The position numbers were made by a program, and so were the translations under genes. Positions 9,290 through 20,537 of a stretch of 64,000 bases of DNA are shown one piece after another. How positions within the stretch are numbered: the stretch's first letter is position 1; every line of letters begins with the position of its first letter. The notes below the pieces were generated by a model that ran no database searches, was not told the DNA's origin, and saw only the letters and a program-made list of their open reading frames with translations. Source of the stretch: Testudinibacter aquarius (GTDB lineage: Bacteria; Pseudomonadota; Gammaproteobacteria; Enterobacterales; Pasteurellaceae); contig NZ_SMCP01000008.1 of assembly GCF_004342725.1 (NCBI RefSeq), positions 1 to 64,000 of the forward strand, written 5' to 3'.

Positions 9290-10177
9290 ATGTATAAACG
9301 TTTACCACCGTTAAATGCACTCAAAGTCTTTGAATCCGCCGCCCGACATTTAAGTTTCACCAAGGCAGCGGACGAACTGTTTGTCACCCAAGCTGCGGTC
9401 AGCCACCAAATCAAATTATTAGAAGAATTTTTGGGCACCGCACTTTTTATTCGTAAAAACCGCGCGTTAGCGTTAACAGAACAGGGCAGTGCCTATTTTT
9501 ACGATATTAATATTATTTTGCGACGTTTGGTCGAAGTGACTCAAAAATTGCGTCACGACCAACAGGGGTTGGCACTGACTATCAAAGTGCCACAAACCTT
9601 TGGGCTTGCGTGGTTGGTTCCACAGCTGAGTGAATTTAATCGGCTTTATCCGGATATTGAGGTGAATATTCAAGGCTTCGATTATGATGAAAGTGATATT
9701 CTCGCTGATGCCGATGTGGCGATTTTCTACGGTAAGGGCGATTGGAAGGGGCTGAAAAGCCAGCGGTTATTAGAAGAGCGGTTGTCTATTTTTGCCTCAC
9801 CAAAACTGTTACAGCAAAAACCGCTGAATCAATTGGCAGATTTGGCGCAGCACAATTTATTGCATATTCACACTCGTGAAAATTGGCAACGCATGATTGC
9901 CTATTTGAAATTGGACGGCATCAACCTGCACCACGGCGCGATTTTCAGTCATACCTTTATGGCGTTGCAGGCTGCGTTGCACGGGCAAGGTGTGGTGTTG
10001 GCGAATAAAATTTTGGCACAACAATATATTAATGATGGTGCGCTGACGGAGGTTTTTTCAACCGATGTTGTCGATCCAAAATCGTTTTATGTGGTGTACC
10101 ATCCCAATTATTCGGATAAAATGCAGACCGTTTCTTTTATCAATTGGATTGTTGAACATATCCAACAACATCACTGA
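9290..10177 (+). CDS. gcvA: glycine cleavage system regulator GcvA (LysR family)
   Basis: This LysR-type regulator has 295 residues. The helix-turn-helix covers about residues 6-65, with RHLSFTKAADELFVTQAAVS and HQIKLLEEFLGTALF, the form typical of GcvA/AmpR relatives. In E. coli, GcvA activates glycine cleavage genes when glycine is abundant and drives gcvB. The small RNA lies divergently upstream here, which supports the name. Downstream, the DUF423 gene and rlmM follow closely in the same order as in E. coli. Confidence 0.93.
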   Translation: MYKRLPPLNALKVFESAARHLSFTKAADELFVTQAAVSHQIKLLEEFLGTALFIRKNRALALTEQGSAYFYDINIILRRLVEVTQKLRHDQQGLALTIKVPQTFGLAWLVPQLSEFNRLYPDIEVNIQGFDYDESDILADADVAIFYGKGDWKGLKSQRLLEERLSIFASPKLLQQKPLNQLADLAQHNLLHIHTRENWQRMIAYLKLDGINLHHGAIFSHTFMALQAALHGQGVVLANKILAQQYINDGALTEVFSTDVVDPKSFYVVYHPNYSDKMQTVSFINWIVEHIQQHH

Positions 10178-10196
10178 CCAAATTAAGGACCTGTAT

Positions 10197-10607
10197 ATGG
10201 GCAACCGTTTTTTAATTTTTGCTGCCATCAGCGGCTTTTTCTGTGTGGCATTCGGCGCATTCGCAGCACACGGACTGGAACCGCACTTGAGTTTTTTACA
10301 GTTGGACTGGATTGACAAAGGCTTAAAATATCAATTTTTTCATACGTTAGCGCTATTCGCATTGGGGCTGTTTGTCAGCGCCACGCAAAATCAAGCTGTG
10401 CCGGCGTGCCGCAACCGTGGTTTAAACTGGATCGGCTACAGTTGGGCAATCGGAATTCTTTGCTTTAGCTTCAGTTTGTATGGCTTGGCATTGACCGGTA
10501 TCAAAGCGTTGGTGTGGCTCACGCCTGTTGGCGGCATCGCCTTTTTAATCGGTTGGGGCGCACTGGTTTTTATCAGTCTTGCCAACAGCTTAAAAGCCAG
10601 AGGGTAA
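10197..10607 (+). CDS. DUF423 (YgdD-type) inner-membrane protein
   Basis: This is a 136-residue hydrophobic protein with about four membrane helices. The motif FGAFAAHGLE near the first helix and the segment GLKYQFFHTLALFA are typical of DUF423/YgdD. ATG 10197 is chosen because AAGGAC lies 10 bases upstream and because it begins right before the first helix; longer forms would overlap gcvA. It lies between gcvA and rlmM as in many gamma-proteobacteria. No biochemical function is established for the family. Confidence 0.88.
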   Translation: MGNRFLIFAAISGFFCVAFGAFAAHGLEPHLSFLQLDWIDKGLKYQFFHTLALFALGLFVSATQNQAVPACRNRGLNWIGYSWAIGILCFSFSLYGLALTGIKALVWLTPVGGIAFLIGWGALVFISLANSLKARG

Positions 10608-10611
10608 TATT

Positions 10612-12539
<1,928 letters not shown>

Positions 12540-12584
12540 CAGCAGTAGGTAGGATGTGCGGTTTTCTATCTGGGTTGACTAAAG

Positions 12585-13289
12585 TTATAGGTCGTCGATA
12601 ATCAAATAAATCTGCTTAATCGGACCATGCACACCGATGACCTTCACCAACTCAATATCGGCGGTGGAGCTTGGACCGGAAATGATATTGATACAAGACG
12701 GCATCCGCATGCCTTGAGCGGCTTGTTGATGCAAAATCTCAGCGACTTGCGCCACACGAGGCTGGATACTACTTTTGTTTAGCACCACAATCGACACTTG
12801 TGGCAATAAGCTGCTGGAGCGACCTCTTTCTGCGGCGCTGTAAAGCACCACCCCGCCGGATTCAACTAAACCGTATTCGGCAAACACGATGCCGATATTG
12901 GCTTTTTCGGCAAAAGTGCGGTTTTCAACCGCACTTTGAGCTGACCAGATATGGGTAGGGTAGTGTGCCTGCACTGCTTGGGTTAAGCCGTATTGATTCA
13001 AACGCGGATCGTCATTTAAAATCACATCGCCGCCGTGCTGTTGCTCGCATAATGCAAGCAGTGCTGTTGCGGCTTCACTCGGCGTTGTAACGCTGCATTC
13101 CACCGCCATCACTTCCTGCGCGACTTTCACAAACTCCTCACAGCGCTGATCTGCCGTTAAATCAGTCAAGCGAGTAGTCGGCTGTGCTGTCACGCTAGAA
13201 TAGTGCCCTGCCACGGTTTTTCGTGGCGGACGACCTAATTGTGCCGCTAAATGATCTAAAAATTGTTGTCTGTTTTGTTGATCTAACAT
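12585..13289 (-). CDS. lutC: lactate utilization protein C (LUD domain)
   Basis: LutC is the small LUD-domain subunit of the LutABC iron-sulfur L-lactate dehydrogenase complex, which oxidises lactate to pyruvate. From ATG 13289 (preceded by AGGATAAC) the protein is 234 residues, the usual size. The conserved stretches IGIVFAEYGLVESGGVVLYS and SCINIISGPSSTADIELVKV are present; the second is the hallmark C-terminal segment. It is the last gene of lctP-lutA-lutB-lutC, 31 bases after lutB. Confidence 0.92.
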   Translation of the reverse strand: MLDQQNRQQFLDHLAAQLGRPPRKTVAGHYSSVTAQPTTRLTDLTADQRCEEFVKVAQEVMAVECSVTTPSEAATALLALCEQQHGGDVILNDDPRLNQYGLTQAVQAHYPTHIWSAQSAVENRTFAEKANIGIVFAEYGLVESGGVVLYSAAERGRSSSLLPQVSIVVLNKSSIQPRVAQVAEILHQQAAQGMRMPSCINIISGPSSTADIELVKVIGVHGPIKQIYLIIDDL

Positions 13290-13320
13290 GTTGTTATCCT
13301 TATTCTGTCGTCTTTGATGA

Positions 13321-14727
13321 TCAAGTGCGGTTTTTAAACCAGTTGCGGAAGCTTTCACCTTCGGAACTCGGCAGATCGCGCGCTTTAGTCCATTCTGATA
13401 CAGCACCGATGTTGATTGGGGCTTTGCCGTTTTTGATCATCTTACTACTCAGTTTGGCACCAATATTCATACCGACTTTCCACAGGGTCGGATGGTTGTT
13501 CGCCAAAGTGAACATTTTGACCGACAATTTTTCCAATGTTGGCGTGATGCCGAGCTCCACCATTTTGCTACGATGTTTCAGCAACAGACTGGCCAATGGA
13601 ATTTTGACCGGGCAAACTTGGTTACACGCAGTGCACAGCGAGCAGGCATACGGCAGATCTTTAAAGTCTTCATAGCCGCCTAAAATTGGCGACAGCACTG
13701 AACCGATCGGGCCGGGATAGATTGATCCGTAACTGTGTCCGCCAATTTGGCGGTAAGCCGGGCAGACGTTCAGACAAGCGCCGCAACGGATACAACGCAG
13801 AATATCGTTAAATTCACCACCCAATGCCTTGGAACGGCCGTTATCGACAATGACTAAATGGAAATCTTCCGGGCCGTCGGTTTCTCCCACTAAACGTGGA
13901 CCGGTCAGCCAAGTGTTATAACTGGTCAAGCGTGCGCCGACCGCACTTCGTGCCAATAGCGTAATCAGAATATCCACTTCTTTAAACGTTGGCGCCAAAC
14001 GATCCATTCCCATCACCGCAATATGGGTTTTCGGTAGCGTGGTTGCCAGCCGCAAATTGCCCTCATTGGTAACCAGACAAACACTGCCGGTTTCGGCAAC
14101 CGCAAAGTTGCAGCCACTGATCCCGATGTCCGCTTCTAAGAAATCTTGTCGAATTTTGCCACGGATAAACAGGGTCATCTCTTCCGGCGTGGCTTCGCCT
14201 TGATAGCCTAATTTGTCTTGCAGCACCTTGCGAATTTGATGGCGATCTTTGTGAATTGCCGGCACCACAATATGGGACGGTTTATCGCCGGCAAGTTGCA
14301 AAATATATTCGCCCAAATCACTTTCGATTACCTGAATGCCTTCCGCTTCCAGCACCTTGTTCAAGCCGATCTCTTCGGTGACCATCGACTTGGATTTAAC
14401 CACTTTTTTGGCTTGCTTTTGTTGTGCAATTTTTTTGATGTAATCCGTGGCATCCTCAGCCGTGTTGGCAAAGTAAACATTGCCGCCATTTTGGGTTACT
14501 TTTTCCGACAGTTGATACAAATACGCATCTAAATTTTGCAAAATATGCTCACGAATCTGTTTTGCCTGTTCACGCCACTCTTCCCAATGGCCGAGTTCGT
14601 CCACCATTTTCTGCCGATTGGCGCCGATCCGCTCTTGCGCCATCACCACTGCTTTTCGCATCACGTCATTATGAATTTCGTCATGCAGGCGTGCTTTAAA
14701 TGATATTTCACTGGTTTTTAATGACAT
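13321..14727 (-). CDS. lutB: lactate utilization iron-sulfur protein B
   Basis: LutB (LldF) carries a LUD domain followed by two ferredoxin-like clusters. The motifs CIRCGACLNVCP and CSLCTACNQVCP would each hold a 4Fe-4S centre and pass electrons from lactate. The length of 468 residues is normal. It starts 9 bases after lutA on the minus strand, with AGGAGGAAAG as a strong ribosome site. Together with LutA and LutC it replaces flavin-type lactate dehydrogenase. Confidence 0.95.
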   Translation of the reverse strand: MSLKTSEISFKARLHDEIHNDVMRKAVVMAQERIGANRQKMVDELGHWEEWREQAKQIREHILQNLDAYLYQLSEKVTQNGGNVYFANTAEDATDYIKKIAQQKQAKKVVKSKSMVTEEIGLNKVLEAEGIQVIESDLGEYILQLAGDKPSHIVVPAIHKDRHQIRKVLQDKLGYQGEATPEEMTLFIRGKIRQDFLEADIGISGCNFAVAETGSVCLVTNEGNLRLATTLPKTHIAVMGMDRLAPTFKEVDILITLLARSAVGARLTSYNTWLTGPRLVGETDGPEDFHLVIVDNGRSKALGGEFNDILRCIRCGACLNVCPAYRQIGGHSYGSIYPGPIGSVLSPILGGYEDFKDLPYACSLCTACNQVCPVKIPLASLLLKHRSKMVELGITPTLEKLSVKMFTLANNHPTLWKVGMNIGAKLSSKMIKNGKAPINIGAVSEWTKARDLPSSEGESFRNWFKNRT

Positions 14728-14736
14728 ACTTTCCTC

Positions 14737-15456
14737 CTAGCGGCTCATTAAGACTTCGGCGATGTGCAACACTTTAATCGGGCTGCCTTCACGCTGTAAG
14801 CGCCCGCCAATGTTGATTAAACAACTGACATCGGCACCGATCAGATAATCCGGCTGTACTTCTTTGATATGTTCGGCTTTTTCTATCACCATTTCGCCGG
14901 AAATTTCCGCCATTTTGACCGAGAAAGTGCCGCCGAAGCCGCAGCAGGTCGTTTGATTTTGAATCGGTATCAGTTTTAATCCTTCGACATTTTGCAACAG
15001 CGTCACCGGTTCGTGTACAACCCCGAGTTTACGAAACAGGCTGCAAGAGGGGTGATAAACTGCGGTGCCGTTCAATTTGGCACCAACCTGAGTGACCTTA
15101 AGCTGATTGACAATAAAATCGGTGAGATCGTAAAAACGCTCAGCCAATCTATCGGCGCGCTCCGCCCATTTCGGTTCGTCAGGAAAATAAGAGGCATAGG
15201 TTTTAATTGCATGCACACAAGAACCGGCAGGGGCGACAATCGGGTAGTCGTTTGCTTCAAAAGTGGTAATTAAGTTTTTGATCGCAGGAATTGCTTGTTG
15301 GTTATAGCCGCTGTTTAGCGCAGGCTGCCCGCAGCAGCCCTGTTTTTCTAAAAAAGTGAGCTTACACCCCAGCTGCTCCAACAGCAGCACGCTTTGTTTT
15401 GCGACATTGGCTTTGAGCGCGTCGGCAATACAGGTGACATAAAAATTGACGTTCAT
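14737..15456 (-). CDS. lutA: lactate utilization Fe-S oxidoreductase A
   Basis: LutA (LldE) has 239 residues and two CCG domains: the cysteine-rich QGCCGQPALNSGY near residue 40 and TTCCGFGGTFSVK near residue 170. These CCG motifs bind an unusual cluster in the heterodisulfide-reductase superfamily. It is the first lut gene behind the permease; the 129-bp gap to lctP contains a terminator-like hairpin, so lut expression may be partly uncoupled from transport. Confidence 0.94.
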   Translation of the reverse strand: MNVNFYVTCIADALKANVAKQSVLLLEQLGCKLTFLEKQGCCGQPALNSGYNQQAIPAIKNLITTFEANDYPIVAPAGSCVHAIKTYASYFPDEPKWAERADRLAERFYDLTDFIVNQLKVTQVGAKLNGTAVYHPSCSLFRKLGVVHEPVTLLQNVEGLKLIPIQNQTTCCGFGGTFSVKMAEISGEMVIEKAEHIKEVQPDYLIGADVSCLINIGGRLQREGSPIKVLHIAEVLMSR

Positions 15457-15483
15457 TGTTTACTCCAACAGATGAATTTAATC

Positions 15484-15513
15484 AGGTAAAAATAGGGTGG
15501 TTGATTCCACCCT
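15484..15513 (-). terminator. hairpin between lctP and lutA
   Basis: Reading on the minus strand, GGGTGG-AATCAA-CCACCC is followed by TATTTTTACC. It sits within the lctP-lutA gap and may terminate or attenuate transcription entering lutABC. Confidence 0.6.
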
Positions 15514-15585
15514 TGAAAGAAGCAGTGTTATCTCTGCCAAAATTGTTTGTGATTGTTTTAATAAGCAGATCACTTAAAAAACAGA

Positions 15586-17166
15586 TCACGATAAAATCAA
15601 GGTGGCAACCAATGCCGCAATGACACCATAAACCAGCATTGGGATCACCGTTTTCTTGATAATTGCGCCTTCCTGATTTTTTACATCCAACACTGAACAT
15701 ACGGCAATCACATTATTGATACACACCATATTTCCCATTGCGCCGCCAACCGATTGCAATGCCAGCACTAAAGGTACGGAAAGTGCGGTAGTTTGTGCAA
15801 TGGAATATTGAATACCGCCGAAAGTTAAGTTGGAAACCGTGTTTGAACCGGAGAAAAATGCCCCGATCGCACCCAAATAGGCGGAAAAATAGGTCCAATT
15901 AGCGCCGGTGGCGGCGGCAAAATCGCGTCCGATGGTTTGTACCATTGAATTTTCTCCCCCCAATAACATCAACTTCACCATAATCAACGCGCCGATTAAT
16001 GCAAAAAACGGTTTTTTAGTTTGTTGAAAAGTACTGGAAAAAATGGCTTTAGTGTTGTTTTTATTGACTTTAAACAGCACTAATGAGATTAACACTGTAA
16101 TAATAAACGGAATCAATGACGGCACATACAGGGTTTTATAACTGTCACTGACGCCTTGCCCTAAAATATCTTTCAAAGATAAGATCAGGGCGCGGCTGAC
16201 TTCAAATTGCCCAAATTGTCCCAATGACAGACTGAACCAGGTGGTGGCATCATTCAATAACGCTTTAATCCCCAGTTGATGAATACGGGTCACGATTAAA
16301 ATCAGAATTAACAGCATTGTCGGGGTCATGGCTTTCACAATGGTGGCAAGCGGCAGCGGAGATTTTTCACTGTTGTCGCTGGTTTTGACTAGGCCAATGC
16401 CTTTATTTGCCAACAAAATAGAGATAAATAGTCCGATTGCGCCACCGACCAATGACGGAAATTCATAGTTGACTTTTGCCAGCAACAGATACGGAATAGT
16501 ACAAGACAATATGCTAAGGTAGATAAATACAATATTGTTGCGGATTGCTGTCCAATTGGTGATAAAACGCAACGCAATCAGTGGAATCACAAAAGCCGCA
16601 AAAAAGTGGATAATCGCACTTTGGTAGCCGATTTGAAGCAAGGTTTCCTCGCCTAACTTCAATGGAGCAAAGCCAAACCAAGTTGGAGTGCCGACGGCGC
16701 CGAAAGAGACCGGTACCGAGTTCATCACCAACGCAAATATCGCTACTTTAATCGGATTGAAGCCCAAACCGACCAAAATCGGCGCAGCAATCGCCGCCGG
16801 TGTACCAAAACCCGAAGCGCCTTCGATCATAAAGGCAAATGCCCAACCGATAATCATTAACTGTGCAACCGGGTTAGGGTTGATATTCGACAGCCATTGG
16901 CGCAACACATTGGTTGAGCCGGAAATTTCCATCATGCGGTTAAATAAAATCGCACCAAAAATAATGGTAACCGGGGTTTGTGTGGCGATAATACCGGAAA
17001 TCACGTTGGCGTTGATCAGCATGAAATCTTGATCAAAATAGGTCAATTGCAACACATAAACCAATAATGCGATCAGGGGCAGTGCAATAAAAGAGGGCAT
17101 ACTGTTGCGTTTTACCATTAAGTAGATGAGTAAAACAATTGGAAAAAGACTAAGCGTTAAAGCCAT
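15586..17166 (-). CDS. lctP: L-lactate permease
   Basis: This is a polytopic inner-membrane transporter of 526 residues with about 12-14 hydrophobic helices, of the LctP/GlcA family (proton-coupled uptake of L-lactate, possibly also glycolate). Family segments include EGASGFGTPAAIAAPILVGL and FFSGSNTVSNLTFGGIQ. It leads the lut genes, which oxidise the imported lactate. The upstream gap (17167-17416) holds a candidate CRP site and the inverted uptake-signal terminator of aldA. Confidence 0.95.
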   Translation of the reverse strand: MALTLSLFPIVLLIYLMVKRNSMPSFIALPLIALLVYVLQLTYFDQDFMLINANVISGIIATQTPVTIIFGAILFNRMMEISGSTNVLRQWLSNINPNPVAQLMIIGWAFAFMIEGASGFGTPAAIAAPILVGLGFNPIKVAIFALVMNSVPVSFGAVGTPTWFGFAPLKLGEETLLQIGYQSAIIHFFAAFVIPLIALRFITNWTAIRNNIVFIYLSILSCTIPYLLLAKVNYEFPSLVGGAIGLFISILLANKGIGLVKTSDNSEKSPLPLATIVKAMTPTMLLILILIVTRIHQLGIKALLNDATTWFSLSLGQFGQFEVSRALILSLKDILGQGVSDSYKTLYVPSLIPFIITVLISLVLFKVNKNNTKAIFSSTFQQTKKPFFALIGALIMVKLMLLGGENSMVQTIGRDFAAATGANWTYFSAYLGAIGAFFSGSNTVSNLTFGGIQYSIAQTTALSVPLVLALQSVGGAMGNMVCINNVIAVCSVLDVKNQEGAIIKKTVIPMLVYGVIAALVATLILS

Positions 17167-17257
17167 TTAAAGATCCTTAGTTAAAAGATAAATAAGTAAC
17201 CACAAATTATACATTGTTATTAAAGTTGTTATCATAATGTAATAAAAAAAAATTTTT

Positions 17258-17273
17258 TGTGACGGAATTCGCA
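17258..17273. promoter_or_regulatory. candidate CRP site upstream of lctP
   Basis: TGTGACGGAATTCGCA, between a T6 run and AAAATTT, has a standard CRP left half (TGTGA) and a right half of the CRP-S type (TCGCA). It is centred about 100 bp before the lctP start. Confidence 0.5.
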
Positions 17274-17341
17274 AAATTTGGTTTTTAGTCTTCAATTGAA
17301 AATAATTTTAACTATTTGAAGATAACTTAAAGCAGATGAGG

Positions 17342-17396
17342 AAACCGCACTTTAATTACATTCAACAAAAATTCGAAATAAATCAAAGTGCGGTTT
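17342..17396 (-). terminator. inverted uptake-signal pair after aldA
   Basis: AAACCGCACTTT (17342-17353) and AAAGTGCGGTTT (17385-17396) are exact complements 31 bases apart, located 21 bases beyond the aldA stop. A probable terminator. Confidence 0.55.
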
Positions 17397-17416
17397 AAAC
17401 ACTAAAGCAGAATCAA

Positions 17417-18856
17417 TTAGTTTGTGGTCTGTAGGTAAACCACTTGGGTTTGCAGATATTCCTCCAACCCGTGTTTGCCATCGGCACCGCCGATACCGGA
17501 TTGTTTCCAGCCGGCATGGAAACCTTGCATTGCTTCAAAATTTTCACGATTGATATAGGTTTCACCAAACTGCAAACGGCGGGTAACGTAAAATGCGTCA
17601 TTCAAATTTTGTGTGTAAACCGAGCTGGTTAAACCAAAAATACTGTTATTTGCCATTGCAATCACTTCGTCTAAACTTTCAAATGTGACAATTGGCAGCA
17701 CCGGTCCAAACGTTTCTTCGTGCATAATATCCATGTCGTTTTTGACATGGGTTAAAATGGTCGGTTCAAAGAAAAAGCCTTTTTGTTCTGGGCGTTTGCC
17801 GCCCAAATGCAGAGTAGCCCCTTGTTTGAGCGCTTTTTCGACTTTCGCCGCGACGGCTTCAACCGCTCTTTTCTCCACCAACGGTCCCATATCCAATGTT
17901 TCACTGGTAGCTGTCGCCGGATTGCCGAAACGCACCGCTTTCATCGCTTCAGTTAATTTTGCCACAAAGCTGTCGTGTACTGATTGATGTACATAAACCC
18001 GTTCAGCACAGTTACATACTTGCCCGGTATTAATGACGCGTGAGGCAACAATTGATTTGACGGCAAGATCCAAATCCGCATCTTTCAATACAATTGCCGG
18101 TGCTTTGCCACCCAACTCCAATGACACTTTGGTAATATTCTGTGCCGCCGCGATCATCACTTGCCGTCCGGCTTCCACCGAACCGGTCAGACTAACCAAA
18201 TCCACTTGTGGGTGTTGTGCTAAGTGATTGCCGATTTCTGCTCCCGCACCATTAACAACATTGAATACGCCTTTTGGCAAACCCGCAGCGTGAACGATTT
18301 CAGCAAAAATATGCGCATTAATCGGGGTGACGCTGGACGGTTTGATTACAATGGTATTTCCGGTCAGTAGCGCTGGTCCCATTTTGCGTGCGATCAGGAA
18401 GAACGGGAAGTTCCACGGCAAAATTCCGGCAACCACACCGTGCGGACGTTTGAACAGGAAAATATTTTCATTCGGGCGATCGCTTTGAATAATTTCGCCT
18501 TCATAGCGGCGTGCCCATTCCGCTTGATAATCCAGATAATCGGCAGTGAACAATACTTCAACTTCTGCCAACTCTTTGGTTTTGCCGCCTTCGGCAACAA
18601 TGGTATCGGTCAATTGTTGTGCACGCTCACGAATACCCTGTGCAATTTTGCGTAGGTAAGCACCACGTTGTACTGCCGGCAGTTGTTCCCAGCCGGTTTG
18701 GGCTTTTTTCGCCGCCGCCACCGCTAAATCGACTTCAGCAGTACCGCCTTTCGGTTCTTTGGCGATCACTTCTTCAGTGGCAGGATTCAGTACTTCACGA
18801 TAGTCGCCGGAATGGCTAATAAATTGACCGTCAATGTACATTGCTAATGTTTTCAT
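17417..18856 (-). CDS. aldA: aldehyde dehydrogenase A (lactaldehyde/glycolaldehyde)
   Basis: This NAD-dependent dehydrogenase oxidises L-lactaldehyde to L-lactate. From ATG 18856 (ribosome site AAGAGGT) it has 479 residues, the same as E. coli AldA. The catalytic cysteine lies in GQVCNCAERVYV (C281) and the general base in VSLELGGK (E247). It sits just upstream of the lactate permease and lut operon on the same strand, so its product would feed directly into them; no fucose or rhamnose genes are in view. The 300-bp gap before serS is AT-rich with no other gene. Confidence 0.93.
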   Translation of the reverse strand: MKTLAMYIDGQFISHSGDYREVLNPATEEVIAKEPKGGTAEVDLAVAAAKKAQTGWEQLPAVQRGAYLRKIAQGIRERAQQLTDTIVAEGGKTKELAEVEVLFTADYLDYQAEWARRYEGEIIQSDRPNENIFLFKRPHGVVAGILPWNFPFFLIARKMGPALLTGNTIVIKPSSVTPINAHIFAEIVHAAGLPKGVFNVVNGAGAEIGNHLAQHPQVDLVSLTGSVEAGRQVMIAAAQNITKVSLELGGKAPAIVLKDADLDLAVKSIVASRVINTGQVCNCAERVYVHQSVHDSFVAKLTEAMKAVRFGNPATATSETLDMGPLVEKRAVEAVAAKVEKALKQGATLHLGGKRPEQKGFFFEPTILTHVKNDMDIMHEETFGPVLPIVTFESLDEVIAMANNSIFGLTSSVYTQNLNDAFYVTRRLQFGETYINRENFEAMQGFHAGWKQSGIGGADGKHGLEEYLQTQVVYLQTTN

Positions 18857-19069
18857 AGAGACCTCTTGCTGTTTTAGTGGAAGTTGCAGAACTGGATCAA
18901 ATGACTCGATTGGATAGTACAACAAAAATGATCTGTATAAATATAGCTTAAATTTCAGATAAATGGCGTGTTCGGCTTCACAAAATTAACAATTTATTAG
19001 CATTTTAGAAAAATAAGCGTTAACACGATTTTTCTGAAATGTTGGCTGAGAATCTCGATTCTGTACTAG

Positions 19070-20446
<1,377 letters not shown>

Positions 20447-20475
20447 ATTCTGACCGCACTTTTCAATATCAAATC

Positions 20476-20510
20476 AAAAAATCCCTTTTGCTTACACAAA
20501 AGGGATTTTT
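20476..20510. terminator. bidirectional terminator between serS and the autotransporter
   Basis: AAAAATCCCTTTTG and CAAAAGGGATTTTT pair perfectly around a six-base loop, with A- and T-tracts on both sides. It serves the convergent serS and autotransporter genes. Confidence 0.85.
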
Positions 20511-20537
20511 CATGGTGATTTTTAGGGAGGGGTGATG

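Noticed and set aside
13223-13675. Plus-strand open frame across lutC and lutB
   Set aside because: It overlaps two clear genes on the other strand and has no family features.
18967-18982. TGTGA half-site upstream of aldA as a CRP site
   Set aside because: Only the left half matches; the right half has at least two mismatches.
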